A stretch of DNA of 64,000 nucleotides from contig NZ_JAAOZB010000001.1 in assembly GCF_011761265.1 (NCBI RefSeq), positions 744,001-808,000 on the forward strand, read 5' to 3'. Position 1 is the first letter of the stretch. Each line of letters starts with the position of its first letter. A model generated the notes under the pieces. That model had not been told where the DNA came from. It made no database searches and saw only the letters and a program-made list of their open reading frames with translations. Below, piece by piece: positions 18,138 through 26,522 of the stretch. A program made the position numbers and the translations under genes. The DNA is from Microbacterium halimionae (GTDB lineage: Bacteria; Actinomycetota; Actinomycetes; Actinomycetales; Microbacteriaceae).

Positions 18138-18842
18138 ATGAGTAGCCCGACCCCACGGCGACGCCCATCGCCCGCTGTCTACCGGCGGCGCCGACTGGTG
18201 GCTCTCGTGTTGGCGCTTATTGTCGTCGGGGCGATTGTTGCCGGAATCTGGGTCGTTGTTGCACAGCCATGGCGAGGCAATGCTGCGGAAACTTCCGCGG
18301 TAACCCCGAGCCCCTCGGTGTCGAAGAGCGTTGAGGCATCGCCCTCGGCCTCTGCAGCTTCGCAAGCGCCCGCTGAGGAAGACGCACCCGATGAAGACGC
18401 GGCTGCTGATGATGCGGTTGCTGCTGACGGCGCGCCCGCGTGCAATGCGGGTGACGTGACTGTCGAGGGATCGACGAGTCAAGAGTCGTACGGGTCGGAT
18501 CAGAACCCCGAATTCTCGCTCACGCTCACCAACACCGGTGACGCCGACTGCACAATCAACGTCGGAACGAGCGCGCAGTCGTTCACCGTGACAAGTGGAT
18601 CCGATACCTGGTGGCGCTCGACCGACTGCCAAGCCAAGCCGAGCGACATGATCGTGACGCTTGCTGCCGGGCAGACTGTCTCAAGCGCAGAAACGCTCAG
18701 CTGGGACCGCACACGTTCGTCCGTTGACACGTGCGACAGCGGCGATCGCCCTCGTGCACCCGGCAGCGGCGCGTCATACCATTTGGCCGTGGAAATTGGC
18801 GGCATCGCAGCGAATGGCACGACTCAGTTCTTCCTCAACTGA
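18138..18842 (+). CDS. membrane-anchored extracytoplasmic protein, unknown function
   Basis: 234 residues: a basic cytoplasmic N-terminus (PTPRRRPSPAVYRRRR), one transmembrane helix (about 21-43), a low-complexity Ser/Ala/Glu/Asp/Pro linker (about 50-96) and a beta-rich outer domain of about 135 residues. The outer domain carries the pattern NPEFSLTLTNTGDADCTINVG, which looks like an immunoglobulin-like fold of the DUF4232 or BsuPI type, with several cysteines (near 101, 138, 164 and 197). It is probably a surface protein. ATG 18138 follows GAGCGCT without a strong ribosome site. Confidence 0.7.
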   Translation: MSSPTPRRRPSPAVYRRRRLVALVLALIVVGAIVAGIWVVVAQPWRGNAAETSAVTPSPSVSKSVEASPSASAASQAPAEEDAPDEDAAADDAVAADGAPACNAGDVTVEGSTSQESYGSDQNPEFSLTLTNTGDADCTINVGTSAQSFTVTSGSDTWWRSTDCQAKPSDMIVTLAAGQTVSSAETLSWDRTRSSVDTCDSGDRPRAPGSGASYHLAVEIGGIAANGTTQFFLN

Positions 18843-18924
18843 CACCGTTTCATCCCGGGCATCGACGTGAGGCATCCCGCTCGCTAGTCTTTTGCCACGC
18901 AATGATGCGAACTGGGGGCCAGTC

Positions 18925-19074
18925 ATGAACGAAACTGCAACCGAGGCGGCGCACGATGCCGTCGCGCACGCACGCCAAGCGAAATACCTCGCGAAAGATG
19001 AAGAGTTTCGTGAGCTAGCGAAGGCGGTCGAGAGCATCGCGAAGGCGCTAGAGCGCCTCACCCAAGAGCGTTGA
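18925..19074 (+). CDS. small acidic helical protein
   Basis: 49 residues from ATG 18925 (GGGGGCC upstream). The sequence is a single amphipathic helix rich in Ala, Glu, Lys and Arg (AKYLAKDEEFRELAKAVESIAKALERLTQ), with hydrophobics at 3-4 residue spacing that suggest a coiled coil. The frame extends upstream to 18892 without family support. No function can be assigned; coding character is judged from the regular heptad-like pattern and the high-GC third positions. Confidence 0.5.
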   Translation: MNETATEAAHDAVAHARQAKYLAKDEEFRELAKAVESIAKALERLTQER

Positions 19075-19100
19075 AGCCTGGTCGCTGGCGCTTCGTGAAG

Positions 19101-19679
19101 TCAAGAAGCCCAAGCTATGTTGCTCACTTCTTCGACTGACGGGGCAATGGCAAACCAATCCTCTGTCACGACGTAGACCACGGTCGCTGGCGGTCCATTG
19201 TTGGGATCCGGCACGAGCTCGGTGCCACCCTCGACGTCACGGGTCGTGTAGCCGTAGTCGCCAGCAACGTCGATAATCTCCCGCTTTTGCCCTGCGGAAA
19301 GCTCGGCCCAGCCGTAGTACGTCACCACATTCTCATCATGGCCATCCGGTGGCCCCCAGGGGCATTCAACCGCAGGAAGCGTGAGCCCATCATAAAAGAT
19401 CGTGAATCTGTCTTTTTGAGTCGGAACGAGTCCTTGAGCCCGGAGGTCGGCGTCCGCCTCTGGCGTGAGGAGTGTGTCGCAGCTGAGCACAGTCGCGGAA
19501 GAACTCGCAGACGGCTGACTCGTAGGTGACGCGGTATCCGCCGGTGTGGGCGTCGACGAGCTAGCGGCGGCGGTGGTCTGCGCTGCAGATGGCTCAGGCT
19601 CTTCGAAGGATGGTGCGCAGCCTGCAACCAGCGTGGCGACGAATCCGATTGCGAGGATTTGAGCGGGTATGTGGCGCAT
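19101..19679 (-). CDS. putative lipoprotein, unknown function
   Basis: 192 residues read from ATG 19679. Signal peptide RHIPAQILAIGFVATLVAGC gives a lipobox with Cys near residue 21. A Thr/Ser/Pro/Ala-rich spacer of about 45 residues leads to a compact domain containing Cys pairs (LSCDTLL and AVECPWGPPDG), similar in plan to small actinobacterial surface lipoproteins. It converges on the 49-residue gene with 26 bp between. Confidence 0.7.
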   Translation of the reverse strand: MRHIPAQILAIGFVATLVAGCAPSFEEPEPSAAQTTAAASSSTPTPADTASPTSQPSASSSATVLSCDTLLTPEADADLRAQGLVPTQKDRFTIFYDGLTLPAVECPWGPPDGHDENVVTYYGWAELSAGQKREIIDVAGDYGYTTRDVEGGTELVPDPNNGPPATVVYVVTEDWFAIAPSVEEVSNIAWAS

Positions 19680-19980
19680 GCCGAAACCGTAGCGCGAACT
19701 TTCGCGCGGTCCCAATTCGTTGCACGCCATGCCCACGGCCTCCCCGATCCCTCCCCGGCTCCTCCCCCGTTTCCTACCCCTTCCCCTGCACTAACTCAGG
19801 CTGTGTGGGCACTTTATGGCTCTGCACTGGTCCGTGGCCGGGATTTTGCCTGCGTTCGTGCACGGCAGGAGGAAGACGGCGGGCGGGAAGTGGGACCAGG
19901 CAGGACGCGAGGTGGGCGCCGGGTAGACCGGTGTGGGCGTGAGGCGGGCCGGGTGGGCTGAAGCTCAGTAGGGTGGAGGG
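19680..19980. other. 300-bp gap with a pyrimidine tract followed by a G-rich tract
   Basis: No gene is supported here. Between about 19740 and 19795 the plus strand is almost all C and T (for example CCTCCCCGATCCCTCCCCGG). From about 19860 to 19980 it becomes strongly G-rich, with GGG runs at GGGCCGGGTGGG, then GGGTGGAGGG directly before the next ATG. The strand composition flips inside a single gap. A small hairpin CTGA-AGC-TCAG sits between the G-runs. No promoter motif was recognised with confidence. Confidence 0.6.
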
Positions 19981-20391
19981 ATGGCCTCGGGAAAGAAGCG
20001 AAAGAACAAGGCTGGGTCGCAGGAGTTTCGCAACACCGCGCTGAGCGACGCGTTGCAGACGCAAGACATGGCAGCGGTTGCGTTCGCGCTGCGGCACGGC
20101 CCGACGGTGGTTCCGCTGTTGCGTCATGGGTCCCGCGACGACCCGCGCGACGCCGGCGAAGTGTGGACCTACCGTGATCCGAACACCGGCGACGTCGCGC
20201 TCTTGCTCTTCAGCGATGCCACGCACAAGCCCGAGACTCTTCCGCCCGCCGTTGCGCTGCAGTCACCTGAATGGCTTCTCGCATTTCTGGCGACGCACAT
20301 CGATCAGATCACGACCGTCTTCTTCGACATCGCTGGCCCCCACGCGATGCAGGCAACACCAGCCGACCTCATCGAGGCCCTCGGCGCGTAG
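19981..20391 (+). CDS. small protein, possibly SseB-like domain
   Basis: 136 residues. A basic N-terminal tail (SGKKRKNKAG) precedes an alpha/beta domain. The strand ALLLFSDATH, a hydrophobic helix (SPEWLLAFLATH) and the closing FFDIAGPHAMQATPADLIEALG resemble the SseB N-terminal domain found in many actinobacterial proteins, but the match is by eye only. The ATG at 19981 is immediately preceded by GGAGGG with almost no spacer, an unusual arrangement. Confidence 0.6.
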   Translation: MASGKKRKNKAGSQEFRNTALSDALQTQDMAAVAFALRHGPTVVPLLRHGSRDDPRDAGEVWTYRDPNTGDVALLLFSDATHKPETLPPAVALQSPEWLLAFLATHIDQITTVFFDIAGPHAMQATPADLIEALGA

Positions 20392-20534
20392 GTTCTCGCC
20401 AGAGCATCACACGCATTTTGTGGTACCGCCGCAGCTATTCGTAAAACTCGTTCAGACAGCTTCGTCAAGCCCTCGGGTCTGATCACGCGCCTACGGAAGA
20501 GTATGAGCGAGTGACGGCGATCAGGAGGCAGCGG

Positions 20535-21611
20535 ATGCTCCAACTCTCGACCGCGTGGCGCCAGCTCAGCGACTCGGCGCGGCTGCTTCTGGCGGGCAAA
20601 ACCGCGATGGCTGCGACCATCGCATGGCTGACGGTGTCGTGGATTCCGCTAGCTGAAGATCAGTACGCTTACTACGCGCCGCTCGGCGCGATCGTGAGCA
20701 TGTACACCACAGTCGCCGCGTCAGTGAAATCGGGGGCGCAGGCGCTCCTTGGGCTGGCTGTGGGAATCGGGCTTGGTGTTCTCGGTATAACGATGGTCAT
20801 CAACGGCGTGCCCATCGTGGCTGCCCTTGCGATCGTTATCGCTGCCGGAGTGCTGATGGGCGGTCTCACCGCGCTTGGCGCCGGCCGTGACTGGGTGGCG
20901 GTAGCGGCACTGTTCGTCATGCTCTTGAGCGGCCCGGATGTCGAGGAGTACTCGCTGTCATACCTGCTCAGCGTGCTGTGGGGCGTTCTTGTGGGCGTCG
21001 TCGTGAACCTGGTTGTGGTGCCGCCGTTGTATCTCCGTCGAGCCGGTAATCAGTTAGCGGTGCTTCGGGATGCTGTGGTGTCGGCGCTGAACTCGGTCGC
21101 TGACCAGCTAGAGGCCCCTCAGTCGAATACGGCGACAATATCGATTGACACGGGCCGGTTGACGCGCGTCGTGGATGACGTGAGTTTCGAAGTGAAAAGC
21201 GCTGATGAGAGCAGCCGGGCGAATCCCCGCGCTCGTTGGTATCGCGATCAGTTGCACGGAACTGGTCGCGAGATGCAGTCATTGCAGCTCATCTCCGCGC
21301 ATGCCAATGACGTGGCCCGCGTGCTCGGGCGGCTTGAAGAGTCGGATGAGACGCGGCTCCACGGCGAAGTGCGAGCGAAATGTATCGCGGCGATTCGCGC
21401 ATGCACGGTTCTTGTGGGCACCCTCGATGGTGCGCATGTCGATCGTGAGTTGTGCGCTGCTGCTGAGTCCGCCGTCGACGAGTTTCTTGTCTCGCTATAC
21501 GAGGCCCCAAGCGAGCAAGTCACATTTCGATCAGAGGTGTGGACCGTCGGCTTCGCCCTGCGGTGGATTCTGGATGCTTCGCGCCCCCCGGCTGGCTCAG
21601 AGAATACCTAA
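20535..21611 (+). CDS. FUSC/aromatic-acid-exporter-like membrane protein
   Basis: 358 residues. The N-terminal half has about six transmembrane helices (from about residue 20 to 170, including TAMAATIAWLTVSWIP and SYLLSVLWGVLVGVVVNLVVVPPLYL); the second half is a cytoplasmic helical domain. This is the layout of FUSC/ArAE-type proteins, some of which export aromatic acids. ATG 20535 is preferred since AGGAGG ends 6 bases before it; GTG 20511 would add 8 residues. It converges on radA with 28 bp between. Confidence 0.75.
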   Translation: MLQLSTAWRQLSDSARLLLAGKTAMAATIAWLTVSWIPLAEDQYAYYAPLGAIVSMYTTVAASVKSGAQALLGLAVGIGLGVLGITMVINGVPIVAALAIVIAAGVLMGGLTALGAGRDWVAVAALFVMLLSGPDVEEYSLSYLLSVLWGVLVGVVVNLVVVPPLYLRRAGNQLAVLRDAVVSALNSVADQLEAPQSNTATISIDTGRLTRVVDDVSFEVKSADESSRANPRARWYRDQLHGTGREMQSLQLISAHANDVARVLGRLEESDETRLHGEVRAKCIAAIRACTVLVGTLDGAHVDRELCAAAESAVDEFLVSLYEAPSEQVTFRSEVWTVGFALRWILDASRPPAGSENT

Positions 21612-21639
21612 ATCTGCGTCATCGTGAAGAGTGCGGCGC

Positions 21640-23022
21640 CTAGAACTCTGGGACGTCAACGCGGTCGCGCGCGGCGGACTTCGGCGCGGGCATTCCTCGC
21701 GCGGCGATTGCCTGCAGAGCACCCTGAAGGTTGACGGATGCCTCATCCACAACTGTGCGGAAGCCCAACCTCTCCGCCTCTGCGCGCCGCTGCGATGCTT
21801 GCGACACCGGGCGCACTTCGCCCGCCAAGCTGAGCTCCCCAATGGCGGCAACGTCGTGCCGCACGGCGCGCTCGCGGAGGGCACCAGCGATCGCGATCGC
21901 GATGGCGAGGTCGGCGGCGGGCTCGGTGAGACGCACTCCGCCAACCGTGGAAACGTAAACGTCTTGGTCGGAGAGCTTGATGCCGGCGCGGCGTTCGAGC
22001 ACCGCCAAAATCATTGCCACGCGCGACGAGTCGACACCGTTCACCACGCGCCGAGGATTGGGTGCCGTGGTGTGCACAGTCAGCGCTTGCACCTCAACCG
22101 GAAGCGCGCGGCGGCCCTCCATCGCGACGGCGACGCAGGTTCCGGCGACGGGCGTGCCGCGGCTGATGAACAGTCCGCTGGGGTCGGGGACTTCAACGAT
22201 CCCCGCGCCGCTCATCTCGAAGCAGCCGACTTCGTCGGTTGGTCCGAAGCGGTTTTTCTGTGCTCGCACGAAACGCAGCGACGTGTGGCGGTCGCCCTCG
22301 AAGTGGCAGACGACATCGACGAGGTGTTCGAGCACGCGCGGCCCCGCGATCGAGCCGTCTTTCGTGACATGGCCGACGAGCACGATGGGAATACCCCGGT
22401 CTTTCGCCACACGGATGAGAGCGGATGCCACCTCCCGTACCTGCGAGGGATGACCCGCTGCCCCATCAGACAGTGCCGACGAAACCGTCTGTACAGAGTC
22501 GACGATGACGAGCTCGGGGGAGACTTCGTCGATGTGACCGAGGATCGTGGCGAGGTCGGTTTCGCTCGCAAGGTATAGCTCATCGTGTAGCCCGCCGGTG
22601 CGTTCAGCGCGCAGGCGCACCTGGGAGGTCGACTCTTCACCACTCGCATAGAGAACTCGGCGGCCAGAGCGAGCGCTCTTGGCGGCGACATCAAGCAGAA
22701 GTGTCGATTTGCCGACGCCGGGTTCACCGGAAAGCAGTATCGCGGCGCCCGGAACAATGCCGCCGCCGAGCACGCGGTCAAACTCCGCGACACCGGTGGT
22801 TCGGCGAGGGGTGTCGTGTGAATCAAGCTCCGTGATGGGTCGCGCGGCTCGGCCCGGAGCGGGCGCCACAGCTGTCACGCCCCGAACGATGCCTGCCTGC
22901 TGCGAGACTTCGACCACGGTGCCCCACTGTTGGCATTCGCCGCACCGGCCGGCCCACTTGGACGTCGTCCACCCGCATTCGGTGCACCGGTAGGGCGCGA
23001 CGGTGCTCTTACGTGTGGCCAT
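21640..23022 (-). CDS. radA: DNA repair protein RadA/Sms
   Basis: 460-residue branch-migration helicase-like ATPase that processes recombination intermediates. A C4 zinc finger (C13, C16, C27, C30) is followed by a RecA-like core with Walker A GEPGVGKST near 98, the RadA-specific KNRFG motif (AQKNRFGPTDEVG) near 250, and a C-terminal Lon-like domain (LSDQDVYVSTVGGVRLTEPA). All expected parts are intact. Confidence 0.96.
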   Translation of the reverse strand: MATRKSTVAPYRCTECGWTTSKWAGRCGECQQWGTVVEVSQQAGIVRGVTAVAPAPGRAARPITELDSHDTPRRTTGVAEFDRVLGGGIVPGAAILLSGEPGVGKSTLLLDVAAKSARSGRRVLYASGEESTSQVRLRAERTGGLHDELYLASETDLATILGHIDEVSPELVIVDSVQTVSSALSDGAAGHPSQVREVASALIRVAKDRGIPIVLVGHVTKDGSIAGPRVLEHLVDVVCHFEGDRHTSLRFVRAQKNRFGPTDEVGCFEMSGAGIVEVPDPSGLFISRGTPVAGTCVAVAMEGRRALPVEVQALTVHTTAPNPRRVVNGVDSSRVAMILAVLERRAGIKLSDQDVYVSTVGGVRLTEPAADLAIAIAIAGALRERAVRHDVAAIGELSLAGEVRPVSQASQRRAEAERLGFRTVVDEASVNLQGALQAIAARGMPAPKSAARDRVDVPEF

Positions 23023-23075
23023 CCCTAAAGGCTACGCGCCACCACCGACATCAGAGTCGACATAACAGCCGCACG

Positions 23076-24443
23076 TCAGCCCATCAAGCCGCCGAGTTCG
23101 CCGGCGCTCTCGAGATATGCCGTCCGTCGCGCAAACAGCCCGGGAACGAGTTCCCGCACCCGGGCGATCAGCTCTGGCATGTCGGCCGTCACGAGCTCAC
23201 CGTCGGCAACAACAGTGCGACCGGCAACGATTGTGTGGGTCACGTCGTCACCGCGCACCGCGTGCACGAGGTTGTGGTGAATGTTGGCGTACGGCCCCTC
23301 GGGCAGGAGCGGCGTCATGCGAGGTGTGTCAGTGCGAACCGCCACGATGTCGGCCTGTTTGCCGACTTCGAGCGAACCGAGTCGGCCGTCTTCGCCAATG
23401 GCGCGCGCGCCACCGGTGGTCGCCATTTCGAGTACTTGCCAGGAATCCATGGCTGCGGCATCCATCTTGCGGAGCTTGCCCATGAGAGACGCAACTTTCA
23501 TCTCTTCGAACATGTCGAGGTTGTTGTTCTCTTTTTCGCCGTCGGTGCCGATTCCGACAGCGACACCGGCGGCCAAAAGCTCGGCGACGGGTGCAAAGCC
23601 ACTGGCGAGCTTCATGTTGCTCACGGGGTTGTGCGAGACGCTCACACCGCGCTCGGCCATGAGGGCAATCTCGGGCGCATCGAGCCAGACCGCGTGCGCA
23701 ATCATCGTGCGGGGCACGTCGAAGAAGCCGATGTCTTCGAGGGCGAACATGGGGCGCTTGCCGGTGCGGTGATCGAAAAGCTCCACATCGAGTTCGGACT
23801 CGCTGCAGTGTGTGTAAAGCCCGGTGTCGTACTGCTTCGCGAGAGAGATTGCCCGGCGCTGACCGGCGGCATCCGCATAGAACGGATGCTCAAGACCCAC
23901 CCACGGCATGATGCGCCCGCCTGCGGCTCCCGTCCACTCCTGCAGCATCTTCTCGTTGTCGTCGAGCGTGTCGAAGTAGTTGTAGTCGGGGTGCTCGCCC
24001 ACGTAGTTGACGGTCACAAGCCGGTTGCCGAGCGCGCTCGCCGCGCGAGCGGCGCCATCCATGTATCGCCACATGTCGACAACTGTCGTCGTGCCAGAGA
24101 GGAGCCCCTCGGCGTAGCAGAGCCACGCGGCAGCCTCGGCATCTTCGGGCTTAAGCACGCGGTGCATCGGGTCGATGTGAAGGCGCAGCCACTCCCATAC
24201 CGGTAGGTGCTCGGCGGTACCGCGGAGCATCCCGGAGTGGTGGTGTGAGTTGACGAGCCCGGGCATGAGTACACGGTCGGCAAAGTGCGTGCGCGCAGCA
24301 TCGGGGTACGCGAGAGCGAGATCGGATGCCGCCCCCACGGCGATGATCGTGTCGCCCTCGATGACGATCCCGGCGTCGACAAGTACGTCGCGGGTGGCGT
24401 TCATCGTCACGACGATGTCGGCGGTGAGTAACTGAGAAGTCAT
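23076..24443 (-). CDS. amidohydrolase, SAH/5'-deoxyadenosine/8-oxoguanine deaminase-like
   Basis: 455-residue metal-dependent amidohydrolase. Metal ligands are visible in PGLVNSHHHSG (about 62-72), THCSESE (His near 210), a later AHAVWLD, and GIGTDGEKENNNLDMFEEMK, where the Asp is catalytic. The pattern belongs to the AtzA/TrzN/MtaD branch, which deaminates purine or triazine rings. It is the last gene of a nine-gene operon that also encodes adenosine and adenine deaminases and a nucleoside importer, so a modified or deoxy purine is the likely substrate, but this is inferred. Confidence 0.8.
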   Translation of the reverse strand: MTSQLLTADIVVTMNATRDVLVDAGIVIEGDTIIAVGAASDLALAYPDAARTHFADRVLMPGLVNSHHHSGMLRGTAEHLPVWEWLRLHIDPMHRVLKPEDAEAAAWLCYAEGLLSGTTTVVDMWRYMDGAARAASALGNRLVTVNYVGEHPDYNYFDTLDDNEKMLQEWTGAAGGRIMPWVGLEHPFYADAAGQRRAISLAKQYDTGLYTHCSESELDVELFDHRTGKRPMFALEDIGFFDVPRTMIAHAVWLDAPEIALMAERGVSVSHNPVSNMKLASGFAPVAELLAAGVAVGIGTDGEKENNNLDMFEEMKVASLMGKLRKMDAAAMDSWQVLEMATTGGARAIGEDGRLGSLEVGKQADIVAVRTDTPRMTPLLPEGPYANIHHNLVHAVRGDDVTHTIVAGRTVVADGELVTADMPELIARVRELVPGLFARRTAYLESAGELGGLMG

Positions 24444-24461
24444 GGGAGTCTCCGAGGGGGA

Positions 24462-25580
24462 TTATTCAGCGTCGAGAACCCAGCCGCCGACCAGCTCTTC
24501 GCTGAACGGAACCGAATACGCCATCAGAGCGCCGGCTTGGGCGTCACGGAAGATGCGCTGGATGGGGGAGCGGACGAGATAGCCGCTACCGCCGCCGACG
24601 CGGACGGCAAGGGCCGCTGCTTTCTTGGCGACCTCGTTGGCGAGCATCTTGGTTTCGGTTGCCGCGGGCATTGCGTCGGGCGACTTCTGGTCGGCGAGCC
24701 ACGAGACCTGCTCGGCCATGAGACGTGCTGCGCGGACCTCTGCCCACACCGGGCCGACGTCGGACTTGACCCACTGTGCATCGCCAAGGGTCCCCTGGGG
24801 AGAGCGGCGCGAGGTCGCGTAATCCTTGAGGGCGTCGAGAGCTGACTCTGCGATACCGATCGAGACGAAGCCGAACCCGACGGTGATGAGGTTGGAGTAG
24901 TCGGGTGCGGGCGGTGCGCACAGGCGGGACGCCAGCAGGGGCGTTCGCGAAAGCGTCATGCTGCGGCTGCGGGTGGCACGCATTCCGCTGGTTTCATCGA
25001 TGGGAGGAAAGCTGATCGTGTCGTCGACTGTGACGCCGAAGAACGCCGGTGCGCCGTCGACGCGTGAGTTGAGGAAGAGGTGATCGGCGGCTTCAGAACC
25101 GGAGACGAACAACTTGCGACCCTCCAAGACCCAGCCATCTTCGACAGCTTCGGCGTCCTGTTGGGAGTTGAGGAAGTAGTTTCCGCCGGCAGGCTCTGAC
25201 AGGGCGTTCGAGAATCGCTTGCCGGCGCGAAGCTCGGCAGCAAAGAACTCGGCCTCGGCGGGCTGTGAGCAGCTGACGAGCGCGTGGGCTGCGCCGATGT
25301 GCATGAGCCAAACCGTCGCCACAGCGGGGTGGGCCGCCGCGAGAGTGCGGACGACCTGGCCAAGCGTTGCGTAGGAAAGAGCTTCGCCGCCGTGCTCGAT
25401 CGGAAGAAACGCGGTGTCGAGCCCCGTTGCGGAGAGCGCCCGCAGGTGGTCGATCGGCAGGCGCGCTTCGGCGTCGTCGCTGGCTACGGTCTCGGCAAAT
25501 GTCTTCGCGAGGGACTCGACGGTGTCGAGCCAGTGCTGCTCGTGGGCCGGAACCTGAACGGGGGAGAGTCGGGTAAGCAT
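24462..25580 (-). CDS. acyl-CoA dehydrogenase-like flavoprotein
   Basis: 372 residues with the acyl-CoA dehydrogenase plan: N-terminal helices, central beta domain (FSNALSEPAGG, WVLEGRKLFVSGSEAADH) and C-terminal helices ending RVGGGSGYLVRSPIQRIFRDAQAGALM. The ending and the lack of an obvious catalytic Glu loop resemble the monooxygenase-like branch (DszC type) more than beta-oxidation enzymes. It sits inside an operon of purine deaminases, 24 bp after a permease gene, with no CoA ligase or thiolase nearby, so it may oxidise an unusual substrate. The specific reaction is unknown. Confidence 0.75.
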   Translation of the reverse strand: MLTRLSPVQVPAHEQHWLDTVESLAKTFAETVASDDAEARLPIDHLRALSATGLDTAFLPIEHGGEALSYATLGQVVRTLAAAHPAVATVWLMHIGAAHALVSCSQPAEAEFFAAELRAGKRFSNALSEPAGGNYFLNSQQDAEAVEDGWVLEGRKLFVSGSEAADHLFLNSRVDGAPAFFGVTVDDTISFPPIDETSGMRATRSRSMTLSRTPLLASRLCAPPAPDYSNLITVGFGFVSIGIAESALDALKDYATSRRSPQGTLGDAQWVKSDVGPVWAEVRAARLMAEQVSWLADQKSPDAMPAATETKMLANEVAKKAAALAVRVGGGSGYLVRSPIQRIFRDAQAGALMAYSVPFSEELVGGWVLDAE

Positions 25581-25604
25581 GGGGATCCTTTCTTGCGGGT
25601 GAGA

Positions 25605-26522
25605 CTACGTCGCGAGCTTCACTTTTGCTGTGGTCTTACGCAGTTGTGCGCGCGAGGTGAAGACCAAGACGATGAGTGTGACGACATAAGGAAGTGCTTG
25701 GTAAACCTCGCTCGGCAACTGCACGGCCGTTGCCTGCGAGAGCAGCGAGAAGCTCTGCAGGAACGAGAACAACAGTGCTCCGAGCGCGATACCGAGGGGA
25801 GTCATCCGGCCCATAATGACGACAGCCAGAACAACATAACCACGTCCGGCTGTGATTCCGGGAGTGAACGAACCGATCGATCCGACAGTGATGGTCGCTC
25901 CCGCGAGCCCAGCAAGAGCGCCGCCGATGAGCAAAGCGCGAGCGCCCACCTTCGCCGTTCGCACCCCTCGAAGCGCAGCGGACGTGGGATCTGAGCCGAC
26001 CGCCCGGATTTGAAGTCCAAAGCGCGTGAATCGCATAACGGCCCATGCGGCGATGAGGAGAACAATTGCGGCATAGACGAGCGGGCTCTGGTTGAAAAAC
26101 ACCGGGCCGAGAATCGGGATGTCGGCGAGGGGGCCGAGAGGTGTGCGGCCGATGGTGTCGACGCTCACGTTCGTCTGGCCGCTCGGTATCCAGAGCTGGA
26201 AGAGGTAGGCACTGAGGCCCAGACCGAGCATTGTGATGGCGAGGCCGACAACAATCTCGTTGGCGCGCAGGCGGTAGACCGCCGTGTTCATCACGACGGC
26301 AGCAATGAGCCCCGCAAGAGTTCCGGCGAGGAGGCCGACGAAGGGGCCCGCAACGCTTGCTGCGACAATGGCGGTGAATGCGCCGAGGATCATCATGCCC
26401 TCGATGCCGAGGTTGATGCGACCCGCACGTTCAACGAAGCCTTCGCCGACGCCGGCGATGATGAGTGGGGTTGCGAGCGCGATGGCACCCGCAAAGATTG
26501 AGATCCAGAGTTCGAGACTCAT
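25605..26522 (-). CDS. nucleoside-type ABC transporter permease (BMP/NupQ-like)
   Basis: 305 residues, about 8-9 transmembrane helices, with the branched-chain permease family layout. The conserved segment VGSDPTSAALRGVRTAKVGARALLIGGALAGLAGA is typical of the second permease in BmpA-linked nucleoside importers. It overlaps the upstream permease by 4 bp and precedes the flavoprotein gene. Partner of the lipoprotein, ATPase and other permease in the same operon. Confidence 0.88.
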   Translation of the reverse strand: MSLELWISIFAGAIALATPLIIAGVGEGFVERAGRINLGIEGMMILGAFTAIVAASVAGPFVGLLAGTLAGLIAAVVMNTAVYRLRANEIVVGLAITMLGLGLSAYLFQLWIPSGQTNVSVDTIGRTPLGPLADIPILGPVFFNQSPLVYAAIVLLIAAWAVMRFTRFGLQIRAVGSDPTSAALRGVRTAKVGARALLIGGALAGLAGATITVGSIGSFTPGITAGRGYVVLAVVIMGRMTPLGIALGALLFSFLQSFSLLSQATAVQLPSEVYQALPYVVTLIVLVFTSRAQLRKTTAKVKLAT

